This document shows positions 16,058 to 24,477 of a DNA stretch of 64,000 bases, one piece after another; position 1 is the stretch's first letter, and every line of letters starts with the position of its first letter. This stretch comes from Luteibacter sp. (GTDB taxonomy: Bacteria > Pseudomonadota > Gammaproteobacteria > Xanthomonadales > Rhodanobacteraceae), in the NCBI RefSeq assembly GCF_009912395.1, contig NZ_WNDO01000026.1, positions 20,108 through 84,107 of the forward strand. Reading direction: 5' to 3'. The position numbers were made by a program, and so were the translations under genes. The notes beneath the pieces are model-generated. The model ran no database searches and had not been told where the DNA came from. It was given only the letters and a program-made list of their open reading frames with translations.

Positions 16058-16069
16058 TGAAGGAGAACC

Positions 16070-16112
16070 CAAAAAGACCTGGCCATCCCCTTGCCCCGTA
16101 GGATGACCAGGT
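16070..16112 (-). terminator. Intrinsic terminator after the omptin gene
   Basis: ACCTGGCCATCC (16077-16088) pairs with GGATGACCAGGT (16101-16112) with one mismatch and a 12-nt loop. On the minus strand the stem is followed by CTTTTT, giving a standard intrinsic terminator about 30 nt after the omptin stop. It may also serve the convergent 14240 gene. Confidence 0.7.
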
Positions 16113-16142
16113 TCCGCACGTGAGCGGACAAGGGTGGTGGGA

Positions 16143-17102
16143 TCAGAACCGGTAGGTGGCGCCGACGTTGAACATCATGCTGCGGTTGGCGGCGCTCGCG
16201 CCGAGGGCGATAGGTTCGCCTTCGAGGGTTCCCCGACCGGTGCCTCTTGTTTCGTAGTACTTCTCGTAGCTGGTTCGTGCGGATAGCGACCAACGGCTAT
16301 CGATGGCGTAGTCCGCCTTGACCGATGCGCCGATCATCTTCGAGTTGCCGCCGCGAAGGCTGGAAATGTAGTTGCGCGGGATATGGTTGTCCCGATCTGT
16401 TCCGCGAGCCCACAACGAACCCGTGAGTTCCCCGGACACGGTCCATTTGCCGCGTTGGAAATCCGTGGCGATACCCAGGTAAGGCGCGCGCCAGCGCTGG
16501 GTATAGGTGATGCCCTTGCCGTCGAATGCCTCGACGGTGTCGCGAAAGCCGTCGGCTTCTTGATACTGGCTGGAATAGACACCGCTTCCGCCGTTGCCGT
16601 CCCAACTCAGCTCCTTGTAGCGATAGCCGGCCAGTCCACGGAACGAGAAGTCGCCTGTCGAGGCAAAGGTGTAGCCGACGCGGGTATCGATACCGGAGGC
16701 TTTGCGCAATGTCGTCTGGGGGTGCGTTGAACGATCGGTCCAGTCGGCCAGGCCTTCGTCGATACCTTCAAAATCATAGTCCCTCATGCGTGTTCCGCCG
16801 GAGGCGACCTTCGTCCATGCCTGGGTATCCCAGGTCCAGCGCTCGTCGATGCGGAATCGGAAGTCGGCACCGATTACCGGTGCGGAGGCCGTACGCCAGT
16901 TCAGCTGGCTTAGCCGGTTGCCATCGGGCGTGAACACCCTTTCCTGCGACTTGTTATGCAGCGTGCCGGTAAACAGGCTGCCGCTGAAACGTTGGTTGTC
17001 CACGACGGTACGACGGCTGTCCGTATCGACATCGGCTGCCTGGGCGAGGGGCGCTGCGAGCGCAGCAAGGGAAAGGAAGGCGGCTGTGTGGGAGGCTTTC
17101 AT
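16143..17102 (-). CDS. Omptin-family outer-membrane protease
   Basis: 319 residues from the ATG at 17102, which starts the signal peptide (SLAALAAPLAQA) and has AGGAG ten bases upstream; a longer frame to 17159 is rejected. The body is a ten-strand barrel ending in NVGATYRF. Omptin catalytic features are present: the Asp pair region MRDYDFEG followed by WTDRSTHPQT, and an Asp-x-His pair in DRDNHIP equivalent to OmpT Asp210/His212. The family cleaves between basic residues on peptides at the cell surface and usually requires rough LPS. Omptins are best known in enterics and plant-associated bacteria. It is divergent from the S10 peptidase gene and followed by an intrinsic terminator. Confidence 0.9.
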   Translation of the reverse strand: MKASHTAAFLSLAALAAPLAQAADVDTDSRRTVVDNQRFSGSLFTGTLHNKSQERVFTPDGNRLSQLNWRTASAPVIGADFRFRIDERWTWDTQAWTKVASGGTRMRDYDFEGIDEGLADWTDRSTHPQTTLRKASGIDTRVGYTFASTGDFSFRGLAGYRYKELSWDGNGGSGVYSSQYQEADGFRDTVEAFDGKGITYTQRWRAPYLGIATDFQRGKWTVSGELTGSLWARGTDRDNHIPRNYISSLRGGNSKMIGASVKADYAIDSRWSLSARTSYEKYYETRGTGRGTLEGEPIALGASAANRSMMFNVGATYRF

Positions 17103-17420
17103 TTCTGTATCACTCCTGATGGATAAGCGCGACGACTGGGGATTCGCCGCGCCCCCCAAGCTATCGGCGCGTGCCGTATGCGCCTATCGGATTCGTCCTA
17201 GAAACGCGTGTTTACGGCGCCATGTCGCGCATTGGAGACGATCGCTACATGAGCGGAACGATTCCGGCGCGAAGGGATCACCCGGCCTCGTGCCCTATCC
17301 GCTGCGATGTATTTCGCCATTCATGACCAATGGCACGGGGGCAATGAAGCTGACTGGGCGTTAATGAAAGGGATGCCCCGCATCGGGCAGATGCTGTCGA
17401 ATGCTCAATCCGGATATGCC
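17103..17420. other. Divergent intergenic region, omptin to S10 peptidase
   Basis: 318 nt with no credible gene. It must hold both divergent promoters. The sequence around 17160-17230 is moderately AT-richer, but I see no convincing palindrome or sigma-70 match. Confidence 0.5.
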
Positions 17421-18950
17421 ATGACGTTCCCGATGTTGCCGTCCAGCCGCCGCGCGCGCTGGTTTGCGGTCCTCTGCTCCGCATCGCTGCTGCTTTCGCC
17501 GCATGTTCTTGCGGAAGAAAAGAAGGCCGATGCCTCCTCCCACGAAGACAAGAAGAGCGAGTCCGATCTCCCTCCGTTGCCTGCGGACAAGACGATCCAC
17601 CAGAGCGTCCGCGTGGACGGCCGTATGCTGTCGTACGACGCCACGGTGGGCACCATCGTCGTGCGCAACGACAAGGGCAAGAAGATCGCCGAGGTGGTCT
17701 ATACCGCCTATGTCGTGCCACACAAGGGCCCGGGTCGGCCGGTGACGTTCGCCTTCAACGGTGGTCCCGGTGCGTCGTCGGTGTACCTCAACATGGGCGC
17801 GATCGGTCCGAAGCGCGTGCAGTTCGGCATGGATGGCAACGCGCCGTCCGACGCCGCGGTGACCAAGGACAATCCCTCCACCTGGCTGGACATGACCGAC
17901 CTAGTCTTCATCGATCCGGTGGGTACGGGGTTCTCGCGTTCGCTGGAAGACGACGATGCGACGAAGAAGGATTTCTACGAGACCGAGGCGGACATCAAAT
18001 ACCTCTCGCGCGTGGTCTACGACTGGCTGGTGAAGTCGGGCCGCCTGCGCGATCCGAAGTACGTCGTCGGTGAAAGCTACGGCGGCTACCGCGCGCCGCG
18101 CATCGCCTACACCCTGCAAACCGGCATGGGCGTGGGCGTGAACGGGCTGGTGATGGTTTCGCCGTACATCGACCCGGCCGCGATTGGCGATGGCGATTCG
18201 CTGTCGCCGTTGCCCTGGATGATCAACCTGCCGTCCATGGCCGCCGGCCACCTGGAAGAGCAGGGGCGGTTCTCGCCGCAGGCCGTCCAGGAGGTCGAGA
18301 ACTACGTGCGCAAGGACTTCGTCGTCGATTTCCTTGCCGGTCGTTCCGATCCGGGCGCCGTGGCGCGCATGGTGCAGAAAGTTTCCGGCTATACCGGCCT
18401 GGATCCCGCGCTGGTGGCGAAGCTCGACGGCCGCGTGGGTATCAGTACCTTCCTGCGCGAGGCGCATCGCTCGGAGAAGAAGATCGGCAGCGTCTACGAC
18501 TCCAACGTCACCGCATGGGATCCGTTCCCGGGTGCCGCGCGGCAGCAGTCCGGTGACCCGATCCTCGAGGCGATCATCGCGCCGGCTACCAGTGCCGTGG
18601 TGGACTTCATCACCCGCGAGGTGGGCTGGAAGCCCGATGCGCATTACGAAGCGCTGTCGTTCAAGGTCAACGAAGCGTGGGATCGTGGTTCGCCCGACGA
18701 CAAGCCCGTCGCCGACCTGCGCAAGGCCATTGCCAACGACCCGAACATGCATGTGTTGATCGCGCACGGCTACAACGACCTGTCGTGTCCGTTCTTCGCG
18801 TCACGCTTGATCCTCGACCAGATGCCGGCCTTCGGGCAGGCCGAACGGGTGAAGTTGGCGATCTATCCCGGCGGTCACATGTTCTACGGGCGCCCGGATA
18901 GCAACCGCGCGTTCAAGGCCGATGTCGGAAAGATGTTCGGCGTGAAGTGA
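17421..18950 (+). CDS. Serine carboxypeptidase (S10-like), secreted
   Basis: About 509 residues from the ATG at 17421, where a signal-like segment begins (ARWFAVLCSASLLLSPHVLA). A Lys/Glu-rich linker follows. S10 features: FAFNGGPGASSVY oxyanion segment, nucleophile GESYGG, an acid region around AHGYNDLSCPF, and the His in YPGGHMFY. Function: removal of C-terminal residues from peptides in the periplasm. Related proteins are common in Xanthomonadales. The upstream start choice is uncertain because no strong ribosome site is visible. A GC-rich hairpin follows 10 nt after the stop. Confidence 0.9.
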   Translation: MTFPMLPSSRRARWFAVLCSASLLLSPHVLAEEKKADASSHEDKKSESDLPPLPADKTIHQSVRVDGRMLSYDATVGTIVVRNDKGKKIAEVVYTAYVVPHKGPGRPVTFAFNGGPGASSVYLNMGAIGPKRVQFGMDGNAPSDAAVTKDNPSTWLDMTDLVFIDPVGTGFSRSLEDDDATKKDFYETEADIKYLSRVVYDWLVKSGRLRDPKYVVGESYGGYRAPRIAYTLQTGMGVGVNGLVMVSPYIDPAAIGDGDSLSPLPWMINLPSMAAGHLEEQGRFSPQAVQEVENYVRKDFVVDFLAGRSDPGAVARMVQKVSGYTGLDPALVAKLDGRVGISTFLREAHRSEKKIGSVYDSNVTAWDPFPGAARQQSGDPILEAIIAPATSAVVDFITREVGWKPDAHYEALSFKVNEAWDRGSPDDKPVADLRKAIANDPNMHVLIAHGYNDLSCPFFASRLILDQMPAFGQAERVKLAIYPGGHMFYGRPDSNRAFKADVGKMFGVK

Positions 18951-18960
18951 TCCATCCGGC

Positions 18961-18987
18961 GATGCGCCGCCCTGTCGGCGGCGCATC
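18961..18987 (+). terminator. GC-rich hairpin after the S10 peptidase
   Basis: GATGCGCCGCC (18961-18971) and GGCGGCGCATC (18977-18987) pair perfectly around CTGTC, 10 nt after the stop codon. No U-tract follows, so it is a probable but weak terminator or 3' stabiliser. Confidence 0.6.
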
Positions 18988-19026
18988 GATCCGCATCCTG
19001 GATACCGGTGCAAGCGGCTTAATACA

Positions 19027-19040
19027 CAAGTTATAACTTG
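19027..19040. promoter_or_regulatory. Perfect 14-bp palindrome upstream of merR-like gene
   Basis: CAAGTTATAACTTG is a perfect palindrome, about 70 nt before the MerR-family start, in an AT-rich island within GC-rich DNA. MerR proteins bind dyads between the -35 and -10 elements of their targets, so autoregulation is plausible. Confidence 0.5.
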
Positions 19041-19059
19041 CTAAATGGCGTGAGCGAGG

Positions 19060-19090
19060 AATATCCTAAGTAACCGCTTGGATATTTTTT
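19060..19090 (+). terminator. Leader hairpin followed by six T residues
   Basis: AATATCC (19060-19066) and GGATATT (19080-19086), extended by AAG/CTT with one bulged base, are followed by TTTTTT (19085-19090). It lies between the palindrome and the MerR-family start, so it could terminate read-through from the S10 gene or attenuate the regulator transcript. Confidence 0.4.
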
Positions 19091-19110
19091 CCGTCTTCGG
19101 AGCCACCGGG

Positions 19111-19536
19111 ATGCCCATGACGACACTGGATATCGCCGACGTCGCTCGCCTGTCGGGTATTCCCGTCGCGTCGTTGCGCTACTACGAACAACGTGGACTC
19201 ATCGCCTCGGTGGGGCGTTCGGGTCTGCGACGCCTGTTCGCGTCGGAGGTGCTGGAGCGCCTGCACCTGATCGGCCTGGCACGGATGGCCGGTTTTTCGT
19301 TGCGGGAGATCGGCTCCGTCTTCGCCTTGCGGGGCGACAGGCCGCTCGAACGGCTGGCGCTCCAGGCACGGGTGGACGCGCTCGACGAGACGATTCGACA
19401 GTTGAGCGCATTGCGCGATGGCCTGCAGCACGCGTGTACCTGCGACCAGGCGGACTTCACGCGCTGCGACGATTTTCGCGCCATCGTCGACGGGCGGATC
19501 GACGAGCCTCAGGCGGTGGCCGGTGCGATCCGGTAG
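19111..19536 (+). CDS. MerR-family regulator with C-terminal cysteines
   Basis: About 141 residues from the ATG at 19111 (an ATG at 19117 is also possible). The N-terminal winged helix-turn-helix is typical (DIADVARLSGIPVASLRYYE, then RLFASEVLERLHLIGLARMAGFSL), followed by a dimerisation helix. Near the C-terminus HACTCDQADFTRC carries three cysteines that could bind a metal, an Fe-S centre or act in redox sensing; the exact SoxR spacing is not matched. Its 3' end overlaps the convergent SufR-like gene by 28 nt. A palindrome at 19027 is a likely operator. Confidence 0.88.
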   Translation: MPMTTLDIADVARLSGIPVASLRYYEQRGLIASVGRSGLRRLFASEVLERLHLIGLARMAGFSLREIGSVFALRGDRPLERLALQARVDALDETIRQLSALRDGLQHACTCDQADFTRCDDFRAIVDGRIDEPQAVAGAIR

Positions 19537-20171
19537 ACACAACGCCCACCCCCCGACAGCAGGTGCTTCTCCCGCGTGACGGTGGCGCCGGTGCCCACGA
19601 CGGCGCGGAACAGCTCGAGTTCGCTACGGCAGAAGCCCTGGCAGACCTGCGCGGCCGCGCAGATGGGACAGTGCTGTTCGATGAGTAGCCAGTCCTTGCC
19701 GTCGCGCTCCACGTGGGCCATGTAGCCCTCGTCCGAGCGCAGCACGGCGAGTTGTTTCAGGCGCTGTTCCAACGATTCGCCGCCGCAGGCGCCGAGGTAG
19801 TCGGCGCGCATCCTGGCTTCGCGCCGGGCAATGAGTTCATTCAGGCCGTCCTCGCCGAAAACCTCGCGCACCGCGCCGATCAGCTGGACGCTGAGCTGCG
19901 CATGCGTGTCGGGATAGCGCGTGTTTCCCGCCTCGGTCAGTCGCCACAGTTGCCGCGGCCGGCCTGCGCCGGTCGGCGCTTCCTGCTGGCCTTCGATCAG
20001 GTTCGCGCCGACGAGTTTCTGTACCTGCTGGCGGGCGGCTTCCGCCGTCATGCCCAGTTCGCGCGCCAGGCTGGCCGTGGCGATGGGTCCCTTCGTCTTG
20101 ATGAGGAAGAGCAAGCGGTCGGTGGCCGGGGTGAGCACCGTCTTATCGAAGCTTTCGTTCGTTTTCGCCAT
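19509..20171 (-). CDS. SufR-like DeoR/ArsR-type winged-helix regulator with Fe-S cysteines
   Basis: 220 residues from the ATG at 20171 (an in-frame ATG at 20213 is an alternative; neither has a good ribosome site). The N-terminal winged helix (ATDRLLFLIKTKGPIATASL, TAEAARQQVQKL) is followed by a C-terminal domain with clustered cysteines (HCPICAAAQVCQGFC) and a final GGGRCVYRI. This pattern matches SufR-type regulators that carry an Fe-S cluster and control cluster assembly genes. No suf operon is in the window, so its targets are unknown. It sits downstream of the MEKHLA gene on the same strand, 92 nt apart. Confidence 0.82.
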   Translation of the reverse strand: MAKTNESFDKTVLTPATDRLLFLIKTKGPIATASLARELGMTAEAARQQVQKLVGANLIEGQQEAPTGAGRPRQLWRLTEAGNTRYPDTHAQLSVQLIGAVREVFGEDGLNELIARREARMRADYLGACGGESLEQRLKQLAVLRSDEGYMAHVERDGKDWLLIEQHCPICAAAQVCQGFCRSELELFRAVVGTGATVTREKHLLSGGGRCVYRIAPATA

Positions 20172-20263
20172 CGGTGTTGCCGCGGCATTTATCCAAGTCG
20201 TCGTGATCGGCATGGTCGCATCGGGCGTGCGCAAAGCGCAAGAAACGCCATGCCGCTCACGGC

Positions 20264-20728
20264 TCAAGCACTTGGAATATCCACCACCAGGGGAATCATC
20301 GCGGCCTGCCCCCGATAGGTGCCATCGGCATCCGTCAGCTGCCACACCGTGACGTTCTCGATCCAGAAACGTCGGCCGTCCCGGGTGATACGCACGCCGC
20401 GGTAGTCCTGGACGAAGCCATGGCGATTCACCTGGTCGAGAAAGGCCTGGCGCTCGGACCGTTCCGGCGCTTCGGCGGAGAAGCGCGAAGGCAGGGCGGT
20501 GAGGGTGTCCCAGTCGTAACCGAAGATCGCCTGCACTCGCTTGTTGCCGTACATGAAGACCGGGTCGGCCGTGGTGTCGTGGGCGAGCAGGCCGAAGGGA
20601 GCCGATTCGTACAACCACCGGGCGCCCCGTACGACGCCCAGTCCGGCCGGCACCAGGGACGTACCCAGCAGGCGTTCGTAGCTGTCCGTCAGGAGGCGGA
20701 AGAAGGTGGCGTCCGTTTGCAGCGACAT
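20264..20728 (-). CDS. MEKHLA-domain (PAS-related) protein
   Basis: 154 residues, a complete single-domain protein. YESAPFGLLAHDTTADPVFMY, summarised as FGLLAHDTTADP then NKRVQAIFGYDWDTLTALPS and the block DYRGVRITRDGRRFWIE, matches the MEKHLA domain, a PAS-like sensor module also found at the end of plant HD-ZIP III proteins. In bacteria these small proteins are often next to Fe-S or redox regulators. It lies upstream of the SufR-like gene on the same strand. A ligand or partner cannot be deduced. Confidence 0.85.
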   Translation of the reverse strand: MSLQTDATFFRLLTDSYERLLGTSLVPAGLGVVRGARWLYESAPFGLLAHDTTADPVFMYGNKRVQAIFGYDWDTLTALPSRFSAEAPERSERQAFLDQVNRHGFVQDYRGVRITRDGRRFWIENVTVWQLTDADGTYRGQAAMIPLVVDIPSA

Positions 20729-20848
20729 CGGTGGATCTCATGGGTGGGGGCCACTGTGATATCGCGGCGCCTCTCCCTGGTCATGATCGAATCCATCGCG
20801 ATTGGCCATTCCAGCGCAGGGGGCGAATTACCATTTGGAAATTTTTGC

Positions 20849-20860
20849 TTGCCATGGCAA
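20849..20860. promoter_or_regulatory. Perfect 12-bp palindrome before the marR-like gene
   Basis: TTGCCATGGCAA lies 26 nt before the MarR-family start in AT-rich sequence, between the divergent MEKHLA and MarR genes. Position and symmetry fit a MarR/SlyA operator controlling the efflux operon. Confidence 0.5.
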
Positions 20861-20885
20861 TTAGTAGTCTTCTATCATTTTCGCC

Positions 20886-21344
20886 ATGCACCCCCGGGAC
20901 AAGCTCTACATGCAGTTGACCACCCTGGTGCCGGCGACGAGCCGGCGCTGGATGCGTCTGGTCGACATGCGCCTGGGCGACCTGGATGTCACTTCCGCCA
21001 CCGTGGTGCCGCTGATCTTCATCAGCCGCTCGAAGGGCGGCATCAACCAGGTGACCCTGGCCGAGCAAGTCGGTGTCGTCGGCCCGACCCTGGTCCGCAC
21101 ACTGGACAAGCTGGTGGAGCTGGGCCTGGTGGTGCGCGAGAACGACCCCGGCGACCGCCGTGCGAAGACCCTCTGGCTCACGGAACGCGGCCAGGAGATG
21201 GCCGACCTGCTCGAGGCGCGGCTGATTGCCGTGCGCCGCGAGGTGTTCGACCGCCTTCCCCCGGACGACATCAAGGCGGCCGTCCGCGTCCTGCAAGCCC
21301 TGATGGACGTGGTCGGCGGCGAGCGCGACGACCCAGAAAGCTGA
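20886..21344 (+). CDS. MarR/SlyA-family transcriptional regulator
   Basis: 152 residues with a MarR winged helix-turn-helix: NQVTLAEQVGVVGPTLVRTL for the recognition region and the wing DPGDRRAKTLWLTERG, followed by a dimerisation helix. It is the first gene of the efflux operon: the FUSC gene begins 3 nt after its stop. Members of this family commonly sense phenolic compounds and repress adjacent pumps, fitting this context. A palindrome at 20849 is a likely operator. No clear ribosome site is visible before the ATG. Confidence 0.9.
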   Translation: MHPRDKLYMQLTTLVPATSRRWMRLVDMRLGDLDVTSATVVPLIFISRSKGGINQVTLAEQVGVVGPTLVRTLDKLVELGLVVRENDPGDRRAKTLWLTERGQEMADLLEARLIAVRREVFDRLPPDDIKAAVRVLQALMDVVGGERDDPES

Positions 21345-21347
21345 TCC

Positions 21348-23372
21348 ATGAACCTGCCGACGGCATCCGACTGGCTTTATTCGGGGAAGGCCTTCCTCGC
21401 GGCCGTGCTCGCGTTCTATATCGCGCTGCTGATTTCCCTGCCGAACCCGTACTGGTCGTTCGCGACGGTGTACATCGTGTCGCATCCGCTGACTGGCGCC
21501 ACGCGGTCGAAGGCCGCGTATCGGGCCATGGGCACGTTGATCGGCGCGGCGATGGCGCTGGCGATCGTACCGACCTTCGCGTCCAGCCCGATGATGCTGG
21601 TGCTCGCGGTGGGTATCTGGAGCGCAGTGGCGCTTTACCTTGCGCTGCTCGACAACAAACCGAGCACGTACATCTTCCTGCTCGCCTCGTACACCACGCC
21701 AATGATCGCCGTGCCCTCGATCCTGGCGCCGGGTAACGTGTTCGATCTGGCCGTGGCGCGTTCGGAGGAGATCCTCCTGGGCATCGTCTGCGCGAGCGTG
21801 GTGAGCACGGTGCTGTTTCCGAGCCGCGTCTCGCCCGTGTTCGGCGAACGCCTCGCCACGTTGATGAACGACGCGGCCCACTGGGTGGCATGGCGACTGG
21901 CCGATCCGAAGCGCCGCGGTCGACCGACCCTTCGCCTGCTCAGCGACATCACCGCGCTCGACGGCCTCATCACCCATCTCGCCTACGATGCGTCGCGCAA
22001 GGCGCAGACGGAGGAGGCGCGGCAGATCCGTTTCCGCATGACGATGCTGGTACCCCAGGTCGCGTCGCTGGGCGATGCCATCCGCGCGATGCCCGAGTGT
22101 GACGACGCACGACGTTGCCGTGCCGTCCTCGACGAGGTGCTGGCCTGGGTCGGCGAGGGCGCCGATGCCACGCCGGAGCAGGGCGATCGTCTGCGCCTCG
22201 CCATCGCCGATCTACGTGCTGGGTTGGGTACGCCGACGCTGGAGACACTGGCGCTCGCCAATGCGGTGGATCGCTTCGGTGATGTTGTCGACCTCTGGCA
22301 GGACTGCGCGGCCCTGCGCATCGCCTTCGGGCGACCCGAGCATGCGCCGACACCACTGGCCTATCGCGCCGTGATGCCCGATGGCCGTCGCCATTACGAC
22401 CATGTGCTGATGGCACATGCCGCCATCGCACCCGCGATGGCCTTCGTGCTCGCCGGCTGGGCATGGCTCTACAGCGGTTGGCCGGGTGGCGGTGGTGGCG
22501 TGGTCATGGTGGCGGTCGCCACCGCCTTCTTCGCGGCCTCCGACACGCCTGCGCCGCTGGTCGGGCGGTTCCTGTTGTGGGAGGCGATCAGCGTCGCCGT
22601 GGCCCTGGTGTATGTGTTCTACATCCTGCCGCAGGTCACCACGTTCACTGGTGTGGCGTTGGCGCTGGCGCCGCCGCTGATCGTCGTCGGCCTGTATACG
22701 GGGCGACCCTCGTTCAACATGGGCGTGCTGTTGCTGACCTCGCAGAGCATCAGCGACATGGTCTTGCGCAACAGTTCTGCCGCCGACTTCGAGGTGTTCG
22801 CGAATTCCAGCCTGGGCATCATCCTGGGCCTGATCTTCGCCGTGGCATGGAGCGCCGTCGCGCGCCCCTTCGGCGTGGAGATCGCGGCGCGTCGCCTGGC
22901 CCGCGCCAACTGGCGCGACCAGCGCCGGCTCGCCAGGCGTGATCGCTCCCCAGCGTCGCGCGCGGCGCTGTCCGCGATGATCGACCGCACCGCCCAATGG
23001 CTGCCGCGACTTGCGTTGCTCTCCGGCGCTGGACCGTTGAATCTCGATGCGCTGCGTGACCTGCGTGTCTGCGTGGCGTTGATCGAACTGCGCCATCGCG
23101 TCACCGCCCATCCGCGCATGACCGCTGCGGTGGATCGTGTGCTCGATGCGAGCGCGACGTACTTCGACGACTGCATCGACGAACACGCCGCGCTCCTGCC
23201 TCCGCGCGAGCTGCTGGCCGCGATCGACGATGGCATGCGGGCCGTCTTGGACGATGCGCCCGGCGTGGCTTCCACCCTCCTGCGTTACCGACTCGCGTTG
23301 CTGGCGCTGCCGCCGGCGGCGCCCAAATCCCCCGTTCCCTCCGACCAACCCCTGACCGTCATCCCCCAGTGA
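21348..23372 (+). CDS. FUSC-family (AaeB-like) membrane transporter
   Basis: 674 residues with two groups of hydrophobic helices separated by a cytosolic region, plus a C-terminal cytosolic tail: the FUSC/AaeB plan. The first bundle includes FLAAVLAFYIALLISLPNP and TLIGAAMALAIVPTF; the second begins near MAFVLAGWAWLYSGWP. The E. coli relative AaeB works with AaeA (HlyD type) to expel aromatic carboxylic acids such as p-hydroxybenzoate. Here it is coupled to MarR upstream and overlaps the DUF1656 gene by 4 nt (GTGA). Confidence 0.9.
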   Translation: MNLPTASDWLYSGKAFLAAVLAFYIALLISLPNPYWSFATVYIVSHPLTGATRSKAAYRAMGTLIGAAMALAIVPTFASSPMMLVLAVGIWSAVALYLALLDNKPSTYIFLLASYTTPMIAVPSILAPGNVFDLAVARSEEILLGIVCASVVSTVLFPSRVSPVFGERLATLMNDAAHWVAWRLADPKRRGRPTLRLLSDITALDGLITHLAYDASRKAQTEEARQIRFRMTMLVPQVASLGDAIRAMPECDDARRCRAVLDEVLAWVGEGADATPEQGDRLRLAIADLRAGLGTPTLETLALANAVDRFGDVVDLWQDCAALRIAFGRPEHAPTPLAYRAVMPDGRRHYDHVLMAHAAIAPAMAFVLAGWAWLYSGWPGGGGGVVMVAVATAFFAASDTPAPLVGRFLLWEAISVAVALVYVFYILPQVTTFTGVALALAPPLIVVGLYTGRPSFNMGVLLLTSQSISDMVLRNSSAADFEVFANSSLGIILGLIFAVAWSAVARPFGVEIAARRLARANWRDQRRLARRDRSPASRAALSAMIDRTAQWLPRLALLSGAGPLNLDALRDLRVCVALIELRHRVTAHPRMTAAVDRVLDASATYFDDCIDEHAALLPPRELLAAIDDGMRAVLDDAPGVASTLLRYRLALLALPPAAPKSPVPSDQPLTVIPQ

Positions 23373-23590
23373 ACACCTCAATCTACGGTGAGTTCAGCCT
23401 GCACGGCGTCTACTTGCCCACGCTCCTGGCCCTGATGGGCCTGGCCTACGTGCTCAAGACCGGCGTCCGTTTCGTCCTTGGCAAGACCCGCTTCTACGCA
23501 TGGGTCTGGCATCCGGCGCTATTCAATTTCGCGGTCTATGTGCTCGCCCTTACCGGCGTGATGGCGTACACCTCGGGAGCGCCGCGATGA
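23369..23590 (+). CDS. DUF1656 (AaeX-like) small membrane protein
   Basis: 73 residues from a GTG that overlaps the FUSC stop codon. Two hydrophobic helices: LPTLLALMGLAYVLKTG and LFNFAVYVLALTGVMAY. It matches the DUF1656/AaeX family, always found between FUSC and HlyD partners; the role is probably structural in the pump, but this is not established. It overlaps the next gene by 4 nt (ATGA). Confidence 0.88.
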   Translation: MNTSIYGEFSLHGVYLPTLLALMGLAYVLKTGVRFVLGKTRFYAWVWHPALFNFAVYVLALTGVMAYTSGAPR

Positions 23591-24477
23591 GCCGTTTCCT
23601 TCGCAAGACCGGTCCGATGGCCGTGACCGGCATGGTTGTCGCCGTGGCGCTGGTCGCGGGGTGGCACATGTGGCGCCGCTACGACGACGTGCCGTGGACG
23701 CGTGACGCGCATATCCGTGCGGATGTCGTCCAGGTGGCGCCGGACGTGTCCGGCTGGGTCTCCGAGGTCTACGTGCACGACAACCAGCACGTAAAGCAGG
23801 GCGAGCCGCTGTTCGTCGTCGACCGTGCTCGCTTCGAACTGGCCGTGCGTCGCGCGGATGCCGCGGTGGAAGAGCAGCGCGCGGTGGTGGATCAACTGCG
23901 TCGCGAGGCGGCGCGCAATCGCGAGCTGAGCGACCTCGTCGCGCGTGAGGCGGCAGAGCAGGTCACCGCGAAACTCGCGGCGGGCGAAGCACGTCTGCAT
24001 GCCGACGAAGCGGCGGCGGACAGCGCCCGGCTGGATCTCGAACGCACCGTGGTGAAGGCACCCGTCGATGGCATCCTGAATGATCGCGTGGTGCGCGTGG
24101 GTGACTACATGACCGCGGGGCATGCACCATTCGCGATGGTCGATGCCCATTCGTTTCATGTGGATGGCTACTTCGAGGAAACGCGTCTGCATGGCGTCAA
24201 ACCGGGACAGTCGGTGACCATTCACGTGATGGGCGAGCCGGACGATCTGCACGGTACGGTGCAGAGCGTCGCCGCCGGCATCGCGGATCGCGAGCGCGCG
24301 GCCGGTCCGCACGAATTACCCGACATCAATCCCACGTTTAACTGGGTACGTCTCGCCCAGCGCATCCCGGTACGGATCAGCATCGACCATGCGTCCGACG
24401 ACCTGCTGCTGATCGCGGGCCGCACGGCGACCGTCACCATCCGCACCGACAGCACGAAGACGGCGTCGCGTTCATGA
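23587..24477 (+). CDS. HlyD-family periplasmic adaptor (AaeA-like)
   Basis: 296 residues from the ATG at 23587, which overlaps the DUF1656 stop. One N-terminal membrane anchor (MAVTGMVVAVALVAGWHMW) is followed by a biotinyl-lipoyl half (VSGWVSEVYVHDNQHVKQGE), a helical hairpin, and the second lipoyl half and barrel (VVKAPVDGILNDRVVRVGD). The adaptor links the inner-membrane FUSC pump with the outer-membrane channel encoded next. It overlaps that gene by 4 nt (ATGA). Confidence 0.93.
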   Translation: MSRFLRKTGPMAVTGMVVAVALVAGWHMWRRYDDVPWTRDAHIRADVVQVAPDVSGWVSEVYVHDNQHVKQGEPLFVVDRARFELAVRRADAAVEEQRAVVDQLRREAARNRELSDLVAREAAEQVTAKLAAGEARLHADEAAADSARLDLERTVVKAPVDGILNDRVVRVGDYMTAGHAPFAMVDAHSFHVDGYFEETRLHGVKPGQSVTIHVMGEPDDLHGTVQSVAAGIADRERAAGPHELPDINPTFNWVRLAQRIPVRISIDHASDDLLLIAGRTATVTIRTDSTKTASRS

